DNA from: a virus
Strand: one strand, 5' to 3'
DNA: 50,016 bases
IMG/VR virus record: IMGVR_UViG_3300044961_000373
Location: 1 to 50,016 of that record
Shown one piece after another: positions 33,219-41,432 of the stretch. Under the pieces are notes generated by a model. That model saw only the letters and a list, made by a program, of their open reading frames with translations, ran no database searches and had not been told where the DNA came from. The position numbers were made by a program, and so were the translations under genes. Numbering within the stretch: position 1 is the stretch's first letter; each line of letters opens with the position of its first letter.

Positions 33219-35126
33219 ATGGCATTCCAGATTTCACCAGGTGTGCTGACAAGAGAAATCGACCTTTCAACATATATACCAGCCATTGGAACAACTACCG
33301 GAGCAATTGCTGGATTATTTCAATGGGGTCCCGTTGAACAAAGAGTTCTTGTCGATAGTCCACTTTCTTTAGAAAAAGTTTTTGGTAAACCAGATAACGA
33401 GACTTATATAGATTGGTTTAGCGCATTCAATTTCTTATCATATGGAAATTCACTCTTAGTGATTCGCGCCGCTTCTGCTGCTGCAAAAAATGCAATTGCA
33501 AATAGTGGTAAAGTCGCTTCTCTCACCATTGTTTCCGGTGGATCCGGATATAATGCAGGAGATACTACAGTAACAATTTCTGCTCCACCTCCTGGCGGAA
33601 CACAAGCAACAGCAACATTAGTTATTGAAGGAGGAGTAATTACAGGAATTACAATTACGAATCCTGGATCTGGTTATACTTCTGCTCCTACTGTTACGGT
33701 TACAGATTCAAATTTAACACCTGGATCTGGTGCAAATATTACCGCTGCTCTTTATGTTCCTGTATTAATAAAAAATCTCGACGATTATACAGTAAATTAT
33801 GCAGCCGGAGAAGGAAATGTTGGTATGTGGGCGGCAAAATATCCAGGTGAATTAGGAAATTCTCTTACTGTTTCGATTGCTGATTCCGCATCATTTGCTG
33901 CTTGGGTATATAAAGATTTCTTTTCCTCAGCACCAGAAGTCGGGGAAGTTCATGTGATTGTTGTAGATAAAGGTGGTGTGATTTCAGGTACTCCTGATAC
34001 CGTTCTTGAAAAATTTGAATTTATGAGTAAGGCGGTTGATGCAAAGAAAGAAGATGGATCCTCAAACTATTACGCAAACGTAATCAATAGAACATCTTCA
34101 TGGATTTGGTGGATGGATCACCCAGTCGGATCGAACTGGGGTGCGGTAGAGGGAACAACATTCACAACAATTAGTACAGCATTGACAGAACGTCTTGGTG
34201 GTGGTGTTTCCGGAAACAATTCCGCAACCTCTTCCGCTTACATCAATGCTTGGAATTTAGTACAAAATGGTGATGATGTTGATGTATCGTTGTTAATAGG
34301 AAGTTCTCCAAATGTTTCTGATAATGTCGCAATAGTTTACCAACATATTGTCGATAATATTTGCGAAGTTCGAAGAGATGTTGTAGCATTTTTCTCTCCG
34401 GAAATGAGTGATGTTGTATCAAATCCCGGTAATGAATTGGATGATACCGTAGAATTCTTCACAACAACATTGAATCGTCCAACTTCATATGCGGTTGCCA
34501 CATGTAATTGGAAATATCAATATGATAAATTCAATGATACATTCCGTTGGGTTCCTGATAATGGAGATATTGCTGGATTATGTGTAAGAACAGATAGAGA
34601 TAGAGATCCTTGGTATTCACCAGCAGGATTTAATCGTGGTGTGTTAAAGAATGTTGTGGATCTTGCTTGGAAACCATCACAAGCGGATAGAGATGTTCTT
34701 TATGTAAATGGAATAAATCCTGTAACCACATTCAAAGGTCTTGGACCTGTATTGTATGGAGATAAGACTCTATTAAGAAAACCATCGGCATTTGATAGAA
34801 TCAATGTCCGCCGTCTGTTTATTGTTTTGGAAAAAGCAATTTCAACCGCAGCAAAATACTCATTATTTGAGTTTAATGATTCCTTTACGAGAGTTCAATT
34901 TCGAAATCTTGTTGAACCATTCTTAAGAGATGTTCAAGGAAGAAGAGGAATCTTTCAATTTCGTGTCGTTTGTGATGAAACGAATAATACACCAGAAGTA
35001 ATTGATAGTAATAGATTTATTGGTGATATTTACATTAAACCAGCGAGATCAATTAATTTTATTCAATTAAATTTCGTTGCAACAAGAACAGGTGTTGCAT
35101 TTGAGGAAATTGTTGGTAAATTTTAA
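33219..35126 (+). CDS. gp18: Tail sheath protein gp18 with GSGY insertion
   Basis: The 635-residue product begins [20 protein letters not shown] and ends IRPARSI-like ([31 protein letters not shown]), both clear sheath signatures. The conserved C-terminal core includes [20 protein letters not shown] and [17 protein letters not shown]. Residues about 99-179 form an inserted module with [14 protein letters not shown] and [13 protein letters not shown], a unit found in four other virion proteins here. It would be exposed on the sheath surface, since variable domains of sheath proteins face outward. A hairpin terminator follows the stop. Confidence 0.96.
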   Translation: MAFQISPGVLTREIDLSTYIPAIGTTTGAIAGLFQWGPVEQRVLVDSPLSLEKVFGKPDNETYIDWFSAFNFLSYGNSLLVIRAASAAAKNAIANSGKVASLTIVSGGSGYNAGDTTVTISAPPPGGTQATATLVIEGGVITGITITNPGSGYTSAPTVTVTDSNLTPGSGANITAALYVPVLIKNLDDYTVNYAAGEGNVGMWAAKYPGELGNSLTVSIADSASFAAWVYKDFFSSAPEVGEVHVIVVDKGGVISGTPDTVLEKFEFMSKAVDAKKEDGSSNYYANVINRTSSWIWWMDHPVGSNWGAVEGTTFTTISTALTERLGGGVSGNNSATSSAYINAWNLVQNGDDVDVSLLIGSSPNVSDNVAIVYQHIVDNICEVRRDVVAFFSPEMSDVVSNPGNELDDTVEFFTTTLNRPTSYAVATCNWKYQYDKFNDTFRWVPDNGDIAGLCVRTDRDRDPWYSPAGFNRGVLKNVVDLAWKPSQADRDVLYVNGINPVTTFKGLGPVLYGDKTLLRKPSAFDRINVRRLFIVLEKAISTAAKYSLFEFNDSFTRVQFRNLVEPFLRDVQGRRGIFQFRVVCDETNNTPEVIDSNRFIGDIYIKPARSINFIQLNFVATRTGVAFEEIVGKF

Positions 35127-35153
35127 AAAAGAGGGAGAAGACTCCCTCTTTTT
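35126..35153 (+). terminator. Terminator after the sheath gene
   Basis: GAGGGAG (35131-35137) and CTCCCTC (35142-35148) form a stem around an AAGA loop, flanked by an A-run and a T-run. It starts at the last base of the gp18 stop. The symmetric flanks allow A-T extension of the stem. Confidence 0.9.
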
Positions 35154-35156
35154 CAC

Positions 35157-35178
35157 CATAAATATATTAGAATAAATA
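35157..35178 (+). promoter_or_regulatory. Two late boxes before the tube gene
   Basis: CATAAATA (35157-35164) and AATAAATA (35171-35178) lie in tandem between the gp18 terminator and the gp19 ATG. An AAGAGGAA site follows. The double box fits the high demand for tube protein. Confidence 0.65.
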
Positions 35179-35196
35179 ATTTAAGAGGAATAAAAA

Positions 35197-35763
35197 ATGT
35201 CGTTAACAGTACAAGATTTTAGAGCCCAATTGAAATTTGGTGGTGCAAGACCTACTCTTTTCAAAGTAACTCTTCCATTTCCGTTGGTGACTCCTGATAC
35301 TGATGCCTCCACAAAATTAACATTTACATGTGAGGCAGCTTCATTACCTTCATCAAATGTTTCAGCAATACAAGTTATGTATATGGGGCGCCAAACAAAA
35401 TGGGCTGGTGATAGAACATTTGATGATTGGAATGTAACTATCATTAATGATGAAGATTTTAAAGTCAGAAAGGCTTTTGAAAGATGGCTTTCCGCTTTAA
35501 ATTCTCACTATTCAAACTTAAGAAATCCTGGTGCCGTAGAAACAACTGGATATCAGGTCGATGCTTTTGTGACACAACTAAGCCGCACAGGAGAAGTTAT
35601 TGAAGGATATAAATTCATTGGAATGTTTCCAACAACAATAACACCTATTGAATTGGCGTGGGGATCTACAGATACGATAGAAAGATTCAACGTTTCACTT
35701 TCTTATCAGTGGTGGGAGAATGCTCAAACTGATGGGCAAGGTGGAGCCGCTTTTAATCTATAA
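35197..35763 (+). CDS. gp19: Tail tube protein gp19
   Basis: The 188-residue product (T4 gp19 has 163) has the tube fold pattern: TVQDFRAQLKFGGARPTLFK, FTCEAASLPSSNV, then WNVTIINDEDFKVRKAFERW and a final strand WGSTDTIERFNVSLSYQWW. Rings of six stack to form the inner tube through which DNA passes. It lies alone between gp18 and gp20 with its own late boxes. Confidence 0.95.
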   Translation: MSLTVQDFRAQLKFGGARPTLFKVTLPFPLVTPDTDASTKLTFTCEAASLPSSNVSAIQVMYMGRQTKWAGDRTFDDWNVTIINDEDFKVRKAFERWLSALNSHYSNLRNPGAVETTGYQVDAFVTQLSRTGEVIEGYKFIGMFPTTITPIELAWGSTDTIERFNVSLSYQWWENAQTDGQGGAAFNL

Positions 35764-35810
35764 AATGGTATTTTTGTGTTTTTTTAATAAGTAAGCGAGG
35801 AAAATAATAA

Positions 35811-37556
35811 ATGGCAAATTGGCGCCTATTTGGATTTAGTATTGGAGATCCAGCCGAAAAATATAAAAAAGAATTAGAAAAACAAAAATCTTTTTCTATT
35901 CCTACTAATGAAGATGGTGCGGTAGTAATTCAGGCTGGTGGTGTTTTTGGTACTTATGTGGATCTTGACGGAGCTTCTGCTAAAAATGAAGTTGAATTAA
36001 TTACGAAATATCGTGAAATGTCTCTTACTCCGGAGGCATCAATGGCTATAGATGATATAGTTAATGAAGCGATAGTGATGGAGGATAATAAACCTCCAGT
36101 AAAACTCATTACAGATGATTTGCCATATGACAAGTCATTTAAGGGGAAATTAAATGACGAATTTGATAATATCATTGGACTTTTGGATTTTAATAACATC
36201 GGTTATGAAATATTTAGGCGTTGGTATGTTGATGGTAGGCTTTATTTCCATATCATCATTGATGAAGAAAATCCTCACGAAGGCATCAAAGAATTAAGAT
36301 ATATTGATCCGAGAAAAATAAGAAAGGTACGGGAAATTAAAAAGAAAATTGATAATATTACTGGATCCGAAGTAATTACGGATATACAAGAATATTATAT
36401 TTTCAACGAGAAAGGAATACAATCTTCCGCAGGTTTGTATACTGCTACGGGTATGGGTGGTGTGAAAATTTCTGTTGATTCAATATGTTATGTAAATTCC
36501 GGTCTTGTTGATGCACAATATAACACGATAGTTTCTCACCTTCATAAAGCAATCAAACCATTAAATCAATTAAGAATGATTGAAGATGCGATAGTAATAT
36601 ATCGTCTTTCAAGAGCACCAGAAAGAAGAATATTTTATATTGATGTTGGTAATTTGACGAAAACAAAAGCTGAAGCATATCTTAAAGAAGTTATGCAAAG
36701 ATATAGAAATAAATTGGTTTATGATTCTAATACCGGTGAAATTCGTGATGACAAACGGCATTTATCAATGTTAGAAGATTTTTGGCTTCCAAGAAGGGAA
36801 GGTGGAAAAGGAACGGAAGTTTCAACTCTCCAGGGTGGTCAAAATCTTGGAGAAATACAAGATGTAATGTATTTTAAGGAAAAATTATATAGAGCACTAG
36901 ATGTTCCTTTAAGTAGATTACAAACGGAATCTGGTTTTTCTTTAGGACGCGCTTCTGAAATTACTCGTGATGAGTTGAAATTTACAAAAGCTATCCACAG
37001 GATGAGAATTCGCTTTTCTCATTTATTTGACAAATTATTAAAAATACAATGCATTTTAAAAGGAATTATTGCCGAAGAAGATTGGGAAGAAATTACTAAA
37101 AAGATTTATTATAAATACCAAAAAGATTCTTATTTTTCTGAATTGAAAAATTCAGAAATTCTCCAAAATCGTGCGACGGTTCTACAACAATTAGAACCAT
37201 ATGTTGGAAAATATTATTCAAAAGATTATGTATACAAAAATGTTCTGCTTATGAATGAAGAAGAAATAGAGGATATGAAGGTGAAAATAGAAACTGAGAG
37301 AAAAGAAGAATCTGAAAACAATTTAAATCAATTTAATAATACACAAAATGATATGAATACATTACCTTTTGATCCGAATATATCACCTGATGATCAAAAC
37401 GCTCAACCACAGAATTTTCCTACTAATGAATTACCATTACCGCAAGAAAATAAAAAACAAGAACCGGGCAGAAAAAAACAAGAATTTAGGAACGAAAAAG
37501 AAATTAATTTAGTAAAAAGAGAGAAAAAAGAAAATCCTAAATTTATGTCCAAATAA
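35811..37556 (+). CDS. gp20: Portal vertex protein gp20
   Basis: The 581-residue product (T4 gp20 has 524) carries family motifs: YREMSLTPEASMAIDDIVNEAI, IIGLLDFNNIGYEIFRRWYVDG, IKPLNQLRMIEDAIVIYRLSRAPERRIFYIDVGN, and VPLSRLQTESGFSLGRASEITRDELKFTKAI, all quoted in part only as recognised. The portal ring initiates head assembly and is the DNA gate. A C-terminal tail from about residue 500 is rich in Asn, Gln, Pro and Lys and looks unstructured; it accounts for the extra length. GAGGAAAA precedes the start. Confidence 0.95.
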   Translation: MANWRLFGFSIGDPAEKYKKELEKQKSFSIPTNEDGAVVIQAGGVFGTYVDLDGASAKNEVELITKYREMSLTPEASMAIDDIVNEAIVMEDNKPPVKLITDDLPYDKSFKGKLNDEFDNIIGLLDFNNIGYEIFRRWYVDGRLYFHIIIDEENPHEGIKELRYIDPRKIRKVREIKKKIDNITGSEVITDIQEYYIFNEKGIQSSAGLYTATGMGGVKISVDSICYVNSGLVDAQYNTIVSHLHKAIKPLNQLRMIEDAIVIYRLSRAPERRIFYIDVGNLTKTKAEAYLKEVMQRYRNKLVYDSNTGEIRDDKRHLSMLEDFWLPRREGGKGTEVSTLQGGQNLGEIQDVMYFKEKLYRALDVPLSRLQTESGFSLGRASEITRDELKFTKAIHRMRIRFSHLFDKLLKIQCILKGIIAEEDWEEITKKIYYKYQKDSYFSELKNSEILQNRATVLQQLEPYVGKYYSKDYVYKNVLLMNEEEIEDMKVKIETERKEESENNLNQFNNTQNDMNTLPFDPNISPDDQNAQPQNFPTNELPLPQENKKQEPGRKKQEFRNEKEINLVKREKKENPKFMSK

Positions 37557-37559
37557 ATA
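37552..37559 (+). promoter_or_regulatory. Late box AATAAATA before the prohead-core genes
   Basis: The box overlaps the gp20 stop. It precedes an AGGAG site and the small gp67-position gene. Confidence 0.5.
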
Positions 37560-37575
37560 AAGGAGATATAATTAT

Positions 37576-37740
37576 ATGGAAGAAAAACGTTATGGTGCTT
37601 CTTTAGGTGTTTATTATAAAGGAAAAACGAAAGTTGAAGAACCAAAAGAAGAAAAGAATGAAAAGAAAATGACATTAAAGGAAATTTTTGAAACAACAAA
37701 AACAAAACCAAGAGGTACTAAAAATGACAATCGCCCATAA
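37576..37740 (+). CDS. Small Lys/Glu-rich prohead core protein (gp67 position)
   Basis: A 54-residue frame begins MEEKRYGASLGVYYKGKTKV and is followed by an acidic and basic stretch (EEPKEEKNEKK) and a short tail. Its place directly after the portal gene, its size and its charge match T4 gp67, the core peptide cut up by the prohead protease. AGGAG lies ten bases upstream. It overlaps the next gene by 17 bases. Homology cannot be proved for so short and low-complexity a protein. Confidence 0.6.
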   Translation: MEEKRYGASLGVYYKGKTKVEEPKEEKNEKKMTLKEIFETTKTKPRGTKNDNRP

Positions 37741-38104
37741 AATTGTTGAAAACATTTTAAAAGATGAGGCACAATCTTGTTTCGAAAATTTCGATGTTGC
37801 TTTAAAGATAAAAACATATCCAATTATTTCGGAAGCAGCAAAACAAATTGCTTCAACTGTTATTTTTGAAGCAAAAGATACACCCTCTGATTTTAATTTA
37901 CAAGAGAAAATTTATAATTCTTTTCCACCACAAACACAAAAAGCAATTGATTTTGTTATCGAAAAAGTTGCTGAATACGGTACCAAAAATTTTTCAAATA
38001 TCATAGAAGACGCGGAAGTTAAGTATGCTATTGTTGATGATAGTTTAAAAGAATATTTTGGTCAAGCAATTACAGCAAAATTGTACGAATCAAACGTTCT
38101 TTAG
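37724..38104 (+). CDS. Prohead core protein candidate (gp68 position)
   Basis: The start MTIAHKIVENILKDEAQSC has AGAGG eight bases upstream and is preferred to an upstream in-frame ATG that lies within the previous gene. The 126-residue product is largely helical. Its N-terminal hydrophobic helix ends ILKDE-A, like the sites cut by the T4-type prohead protease. It occupies the place of T4 gp68 between portal and protease. Sequence similarity is not evident to me, so the assignment is from position and the cleavage-like motif. Confidence 0.6.
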   Translation: MTIAHKIVENILKDEAQSCFENFDVALKIKTYPIISEAAKQIASTVIFEAKDTPSDFNLQEKIYNSFPPQTQKAIDFVIEKVAEYGTKNFSNIIEDAEVKYAIVDDSLKEYFGQAITAKLYESNVL

Positions 38105-38203
38105 AAAAACGGCGATATTAGAGATTATATTGTGGGAAGAAGTTAAAATGGATGGAAAAAATATTTTTAAAGAGAATAGTTGTAGTAAAGGCGGTAGAAC
38201 AAA

Positions 38204-39127
38204 ATGGTAAATCCATCAAAAACAATAGTTTCGTCTATATTAAATGAGGATGCCGTTACACTTTCAGATACATTTAACGAAACTCTTTTGAAATCTTTAC
38301 AAAATAAATTAGAATCTGTAAAGATGAAGATTGTTTCGGAAGTTTTTGATAATGGTGAATTTTCTGTTCGCCAACTGAAGGAACAGGTGGCAAGAGAAAA
38401 AAAATCGTTAAGAGATATGGTATTAGTAGGTTTGTCTTCAAATCTTGTTGAAGATTTTTCTTTAAAACCAAAGGATAAAGAAGAATTAAAGCGCGGTCGT
38501 GTAAGAACAGTAAACAAATTTAGAAATATGCCTAGCCAACATATGGATTCTTACCGTGACCACCAGGAATATTATAAGAAAAATCCAACTTGGGCAGGAA
38601 AGCCTTCCTTTATGAAATCACCTGCTCATTTTATCGGAATCAAAACTGAAGATTTTTCTTTAAAACCAAAAACGAGACAAGATTATGAAGCAAGACGTGT
38701 GAATAAACCAATCCATTATGTTCCTGCTAAAAAAATGAATGCCAACTCTCTTATTGGAGATAAAGAAAATATGGGAATGAGTCGTAAATCATTACGTTCT
38801 TGGAAACCTGTGAAAGAAGATCATTCTCTAAAACTCGCAAATCCTAGACAAAGAAAATTATTTACTGATTTTTCATCCTTTAAACAACATAAAATAGAGA
38901 AGGATGCTGATTTAAAAACAGCAAACGCAATTAAACAGATAAACAAAGAGAAAAAAGATACTTATAAAAGATGGATGAATAATCGGTGGATGAGAAAGGA
39001 AGATTTTTCTTTAAAACCAAAATCTTCGCATGATATAATTTCTCGCAAAGTTGGTAATCCGAAAAGTATGGTTTCCACTCACCGTAAATCATTATTAAAA
39101 AATTTTGCTTTAGGGAGCAAAATTTAA
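38204..39127 (+). CDS. Prohead-region protein with four EDFSLKPK-type repeats; frame shifts near its end
   Basis: The 307-residue product is basic. A first region (1-80) is helical and contains SSILNE-DA, a possible prohead protease site. Then come the peptides EDFSLKPK at 83-90, 149-156 and 266-273, and a weaker EDHSLKL at 205-211. Between them are Arg/Lys-rich segments (SYRDHQEYYKKNPTW). The last codons run into a stop at 39125, but the +1 frame continues for about 25 codons to a TAATG overlap with the next gene, as is usual in this genome. Two neighbouring genes carry the same peptide. It is probably packaged in the head; function unknown. Confidence 0.75.
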   Translation: MVNPSKTIVSSILNEDAVTLSDTFNETLLKSLQNKLESVKMKIVSEVFDNGEFSVRQLKEQVAREKKSLRDMVLVGLSSNLVEDFSLKPKDKEELKRGRVRTVNKFRNMPSQHMDSYRDHQEYYKKNPTWAGKPSFMKSPAHFIGIKTEDFSLKPKTRQDYEARRVNKPIHYVPAKKMNANSLIGDKENMGMSRKSLRSWKPVKEDHSLKLANPRQRKLFTDFSSFKQHKIEKDADLKTANAIKQINKEKKDTYKRWMNNRWMRKEDFSLKPKSSHDIISRKVGNPKSMVSTHRKSLLKNFALGSKI

Positions 39128-39200
39128 TCATCGTGGTGATTTGATTAGAACAAAAGATAATAAGGTTATCGGTGTATCGAAAGGGGTTTCACAATTCTAA
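39117..39200 (+). other. Likely frameshifted C-terminal extension of the preceding gene
   Basis: In the +1 frame after the AAAA-TTT at 39119-39125, the sequence reads KFNHRGDLIRTKDNKVIGVS and continues to GVSQF before TAA at 39198-39200. The codon use is coding-like, and the stop overlaps the next ATG in a TAATG junction. One base fewer would fuse it to the preceding protein. A sequencing indel, a real mutation or a programmed shift are all possible. Confidence 0.6.
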
Positions 39201-39664
39201 TGAAGTCTTTTTCCAATTTTATTAAAGAAGCGAAAGGATTGTGGCAACAGAATTCTGTTTTCTTTAAAACAGGTCAAAAATATGCCGAAAAAGGAAAGGA
39301 AAAAACTCATCCAGACGGACAAAAAAAGCTTTCTCATCAAGAATATTATGATCTTCCAAGAGAAGCGAGAAAAGCATATAGAGAAAAATATGGAAATGTG
39401 TATGAAGATTTTTCCTTAAAACCGAAAACAAAAAAAGAATTAGATAGAAGAGAAAAATTAATAAACATACCACAAATACAAGATAAAGTAAAAGGAAAAA
39501 ATATTGTTCCAATATTAAAAAAGAGTATGGGAAAAAGTGATGATACCGGATCACCAAATACTAAAATACAATTTTATAAATGGACAAAATATATTGATAA
39601 GATGTCCGGAAAAAAACCAAAATCAATAAGAAAATTTTTCAAAAGAGAATTAAGTTTAGATTAA
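39200..39664 (+). CDS. Candidate internal head protein with targeting sequence and EDFSLKPK motif
   Basis: The 154-residue basic product begins MKSFSNFIKEAKGLW, closely like the T4 capsid-targeting sequence MKTYQEFIAEA; the expected cut is after Glu10. EDFSLKPK stands at residues 69-76 and is followed by TKKELDRREK. Highly charged segments rich in Lys, Arg and Glu make up the rest. It lies between the four-repeat protein and a small virion protein, upstream of the protease gp21. I infer that it is packaged in the head and perhaps injected. Confidence 0.7.
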   Translation: MKSFSNFIKEAKGLWQQNSVFFKTGQKYAEKGKEKTHPDGQKKLSHQEYYDLPREARKAYREKYGNVYEDFSLKPKTKKELDRREKLINIPQIQDKVKGKNIVPILKKSMGKSDDTGSPNTKIQFYKWTKYIDKMSGKKPKSIRKFFKRELSLD

Positions 39665-39676
39665 TAGGAGCATTGA

Positions 39677-40099
39677 ATGTCGGTTACAGCACAAATAATT
39701 AAAGATTCAACGAGGGAAACCGTCATTAAATTAACAAATTATGGCATAACTGAATCTGCTGTCACGAAAGTAGATGCCTCCACATTAGTAGGTGCCATAG
39801 AAGGACAATCGTTTCATGAAATTGTTATTACTAATATTTCATGGTCTGTTTCTGGATCTGGTGTGGTCACTTTACTTTGGGACGCAGGAACACCACAACC
39901 TATTGTAAATCTGAGTGGATCCGGATCATTGCGTTATACTGGTGGAGAATTTATCATGATACGGAATAATGCTTCAAACCCGAATGGAGATATTAAATTG
40001 ACTACAAATAATTGGGGTGCAACAGTAGCTTATACAATTATTTTAACTCTTTCCAAATTAACAAATTTTGATAGAGGCGGAGTCGATTCAGTAGGATAG
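39677..40099 (+). CDS. Small beta-sandwich virion protein
   Basis: The 140-residue product shows alternating beta strands: STRETVIKLTNYG, ESAVTKVDASTLVGA, EIVITNISWSVSGSGVVTLLWD, then SGSLRYTGGEFIMI and a final VAYTIILTLSKLTNF. I recognise this as a conserved small structural protein of T4-like marine phages, often near head genes. A role as head decoration is plausible from its place between head genes. TAGGAG precedes the start. Confidence 0.75.
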   Translation: MSVTAQIIKDSTRETVIKLTNYGITESAVTKVDASTLVGAIEGQSFHEIVITNISWSVSGSGVVTLLWDAGTPQPIVNLSGSGSLRYTGGEFIMIRNNASNPNGDIKLTTNNWGATVAYTIILTLSKLTNFDRGGVDSVG

Positions 40100-40108
40100 G
40101 ATAATCAT

Positions 40109-40675
40109 ATGAAAACATTTAGTCAATTCATACAAGAGTCTATTAATATTATCGAACATGCTCCGAGAAAGGTTACTAAGACATTATATAAAGGTCCGAT
40201 TAAAAAAATCGGAACAAAATATGAAGAAATGAATGGTATGGAAGAAGGATATCGGGAACGCCGTAAAGGGGAAAAGAAAACTTCTTCTAACCCCGAATCG
40301 AATGTAAAGAAAGAAGATTTTTCTCTGAAACCAAAATCGAAAGAAGATTTAGCAAAACGGGATTTATCTCATCACCCACCTGTTCCACAAGATGAATATT
40401 TCAGACGGTCTGCAAAACGATGGTCAACAAAAGAAATGGATAGAGCACTTAGGCAGAAAAAGTGGAATATGGATCCGAGAACCGGAAATTTAGAAAACAG
40501 AAAAAGAGCGAGTGGTATTTCCGGCGGCGATCTTTCTGCGGCCGTAAAAACATCTAGATGGGCGAAAGAAAAGAAAAAATCATTTGGAATTCATTATGGA
40601 AAAGTTGATTATATTCCTCAGGGACATAAAGATGCTTATAAAGAAACACTCAGAAAGAAAGGAATTAAAGTGTAA
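40109..40675 (+). CDS. Candidate internal head protein with targeting sequence and EDFSLKPK motif, second copy
   Basis: The 188-residue basic product begins MKTFSQFIQESINII, again like T4 internal proteins, with a likely cut after Glu10. EDFSLKPK occurs at 69-76, exactly the same position as in the gene at 39200, followed by SKEDLAKRDL. The C-terminal part (RWSTKEMDRALRQKKW, SGISGGDLSAAVKTSRW) has no recognised domain. The shared start and motif position with 39200 suggest common descent, while the bodies differ. It directly precedes the protease gp21. Confidence 0.7.
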   Translation: MKTFSQFIQESINIIEHAPRKVTKTLYKGPIKKIGTKYEEMNGMEEGYRERRKGEKKTSSNPESNVKKEDFSLKPKSKEDLAKRDLSHHPPVPQDEYFRRSAKRWSTKEMDRALRQKKWNMDPRTGNLENRKRASGISGGDLSAAVKTSRWAKEKKKSFGIHYGKVDYIPQGHKDAYKETLRKKGIKV

Positions 40676-40680
40676 TTCCT

Positions 40681-41379
40681 ATGGGAAAAACAATGAAACT
40701 TATTACGGAATATAAAGATTTCGGTCAAGACATAACATATCTTACTGAAGACGTACCTGGGGTAGGAAAAAAATATTTTATTTCTGGTATTTTTTTGCAA
40801 GCTAATGTAAAAAATCGTAATAATAGAATTTATCCTGAAGAAATTATGGAAAGAGAAGTGAATCGCTATACAAACAATTATATCTTAAAACGCAGAGCAT
40901 TTGGGGAATTAGGACATCCTGAAGGTCCTTTGATTAATTTAGATCGCGTTTCACATTTAATTGAACATTTAACTAGAGATGGATCTAATTGGATCGGAAA
41001 GGCAAAGATTTTAGACACACCGAATGGAAAAATTGTAAAAGCGATGATAGATGATGGAGCGCAATTAGGTGTCTCATCGCGTGGTGTAGGTTCATTAACA
41101 AATAAAAATGGAGTAAATATTGTAGGTGATGATTTTATGCTATCAACCGCAGCCGATATTGTTGCAGATCCTTCAGCACCGGCAGCATTTGTGAATGGAG
41201 TAATGGAAGGAAAAGAATGGGTTTGGAATAATGGTATTTTAAAAGAAGAAAAAATTGCGGAAATTGCGAAAACAATAAAAAAGAGACCATTAAAAAAAGG
41301 TATTAAAAAACATGTAATTGATGAAGAATCCGCAATAAAAGCATTTTCTCATTTTTTATCCGAAATTTCAAAATATTAA
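40681..41379 (+). CDS. gp21: Prohead core protease gp21
   Basis: The product has 232 residues (T4 gp21 has 212) and is a serine protease of the herpesvirus-like prohead type. Motifs are YFISGIFLQANVKNRNNRIYP, the catalytic His in FGELGHPEG (His79) and the catalytic Ser in GVSSRGVGSL (Ser132/133). It cleaves core and capsid proteins after Glu in Ile/Leu-x-Glu contexts. Its own N-terminus has LITE, a possible self-cleavage site. An alternative start at 40693 (MKLITEYKDF) is possible and has GGGA closer to it. Confidence 0.93.
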   Translation: MGKTMKLITEYKDFGQDITYLTEDVPGVGKKYFISGIFLQANVKNRNNRIYPEEIMEREVNRYTNNYILKRRAFGELGHPEGPLINLDRVSHLIEHLTRDGSNWIGKAKILDTPNGKIVKAMIDDGAQLGVSSRGVGSLTNKNGVNIVGDDFMLSTAADIVADPSAPAAFVNGVMEGKEWVWNNGILKEEKIAEIAKTIKKRPLKKGIKKHVIDEESAIKAFSHFLSEISKY

Positions 41380-41383
41380 TTTG

Positions 41384-41391
41384 GCTAAATA
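41384..41391 (+). promoter_or_regulatory. Late box variant GCTAAATA before gp22
   Basis: An NCTAAATA-type box just after gp21. A second TGTAAATA lies at 41396-41403, and AAGGAG precedes the gp22 ATG. Confidence 0.45.
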
Positions 41392-41432
41392 TAACTGTAA
41401 ATAAAGGAATTAATTAAGGAGAATTAATTAAA

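Noticed and set aside
38148-38210. 20-codon frame MDGKNIFKENSCSKGGRTKW before the four-repeat gene
   Set aside because: It overlaps the next ATG and has a weak GGAAG site, but it is too short and has no recognised pattern; it may be a leader peptide. The rest of 38105-38203 shows nothing else.
39264-39557. 97-codon hydrophobic minus-strand frame
   Set aside because: Antisense of a Lys/Glu-rich gene gives Phe/Leu-rich sequence by base composition; no start signal.
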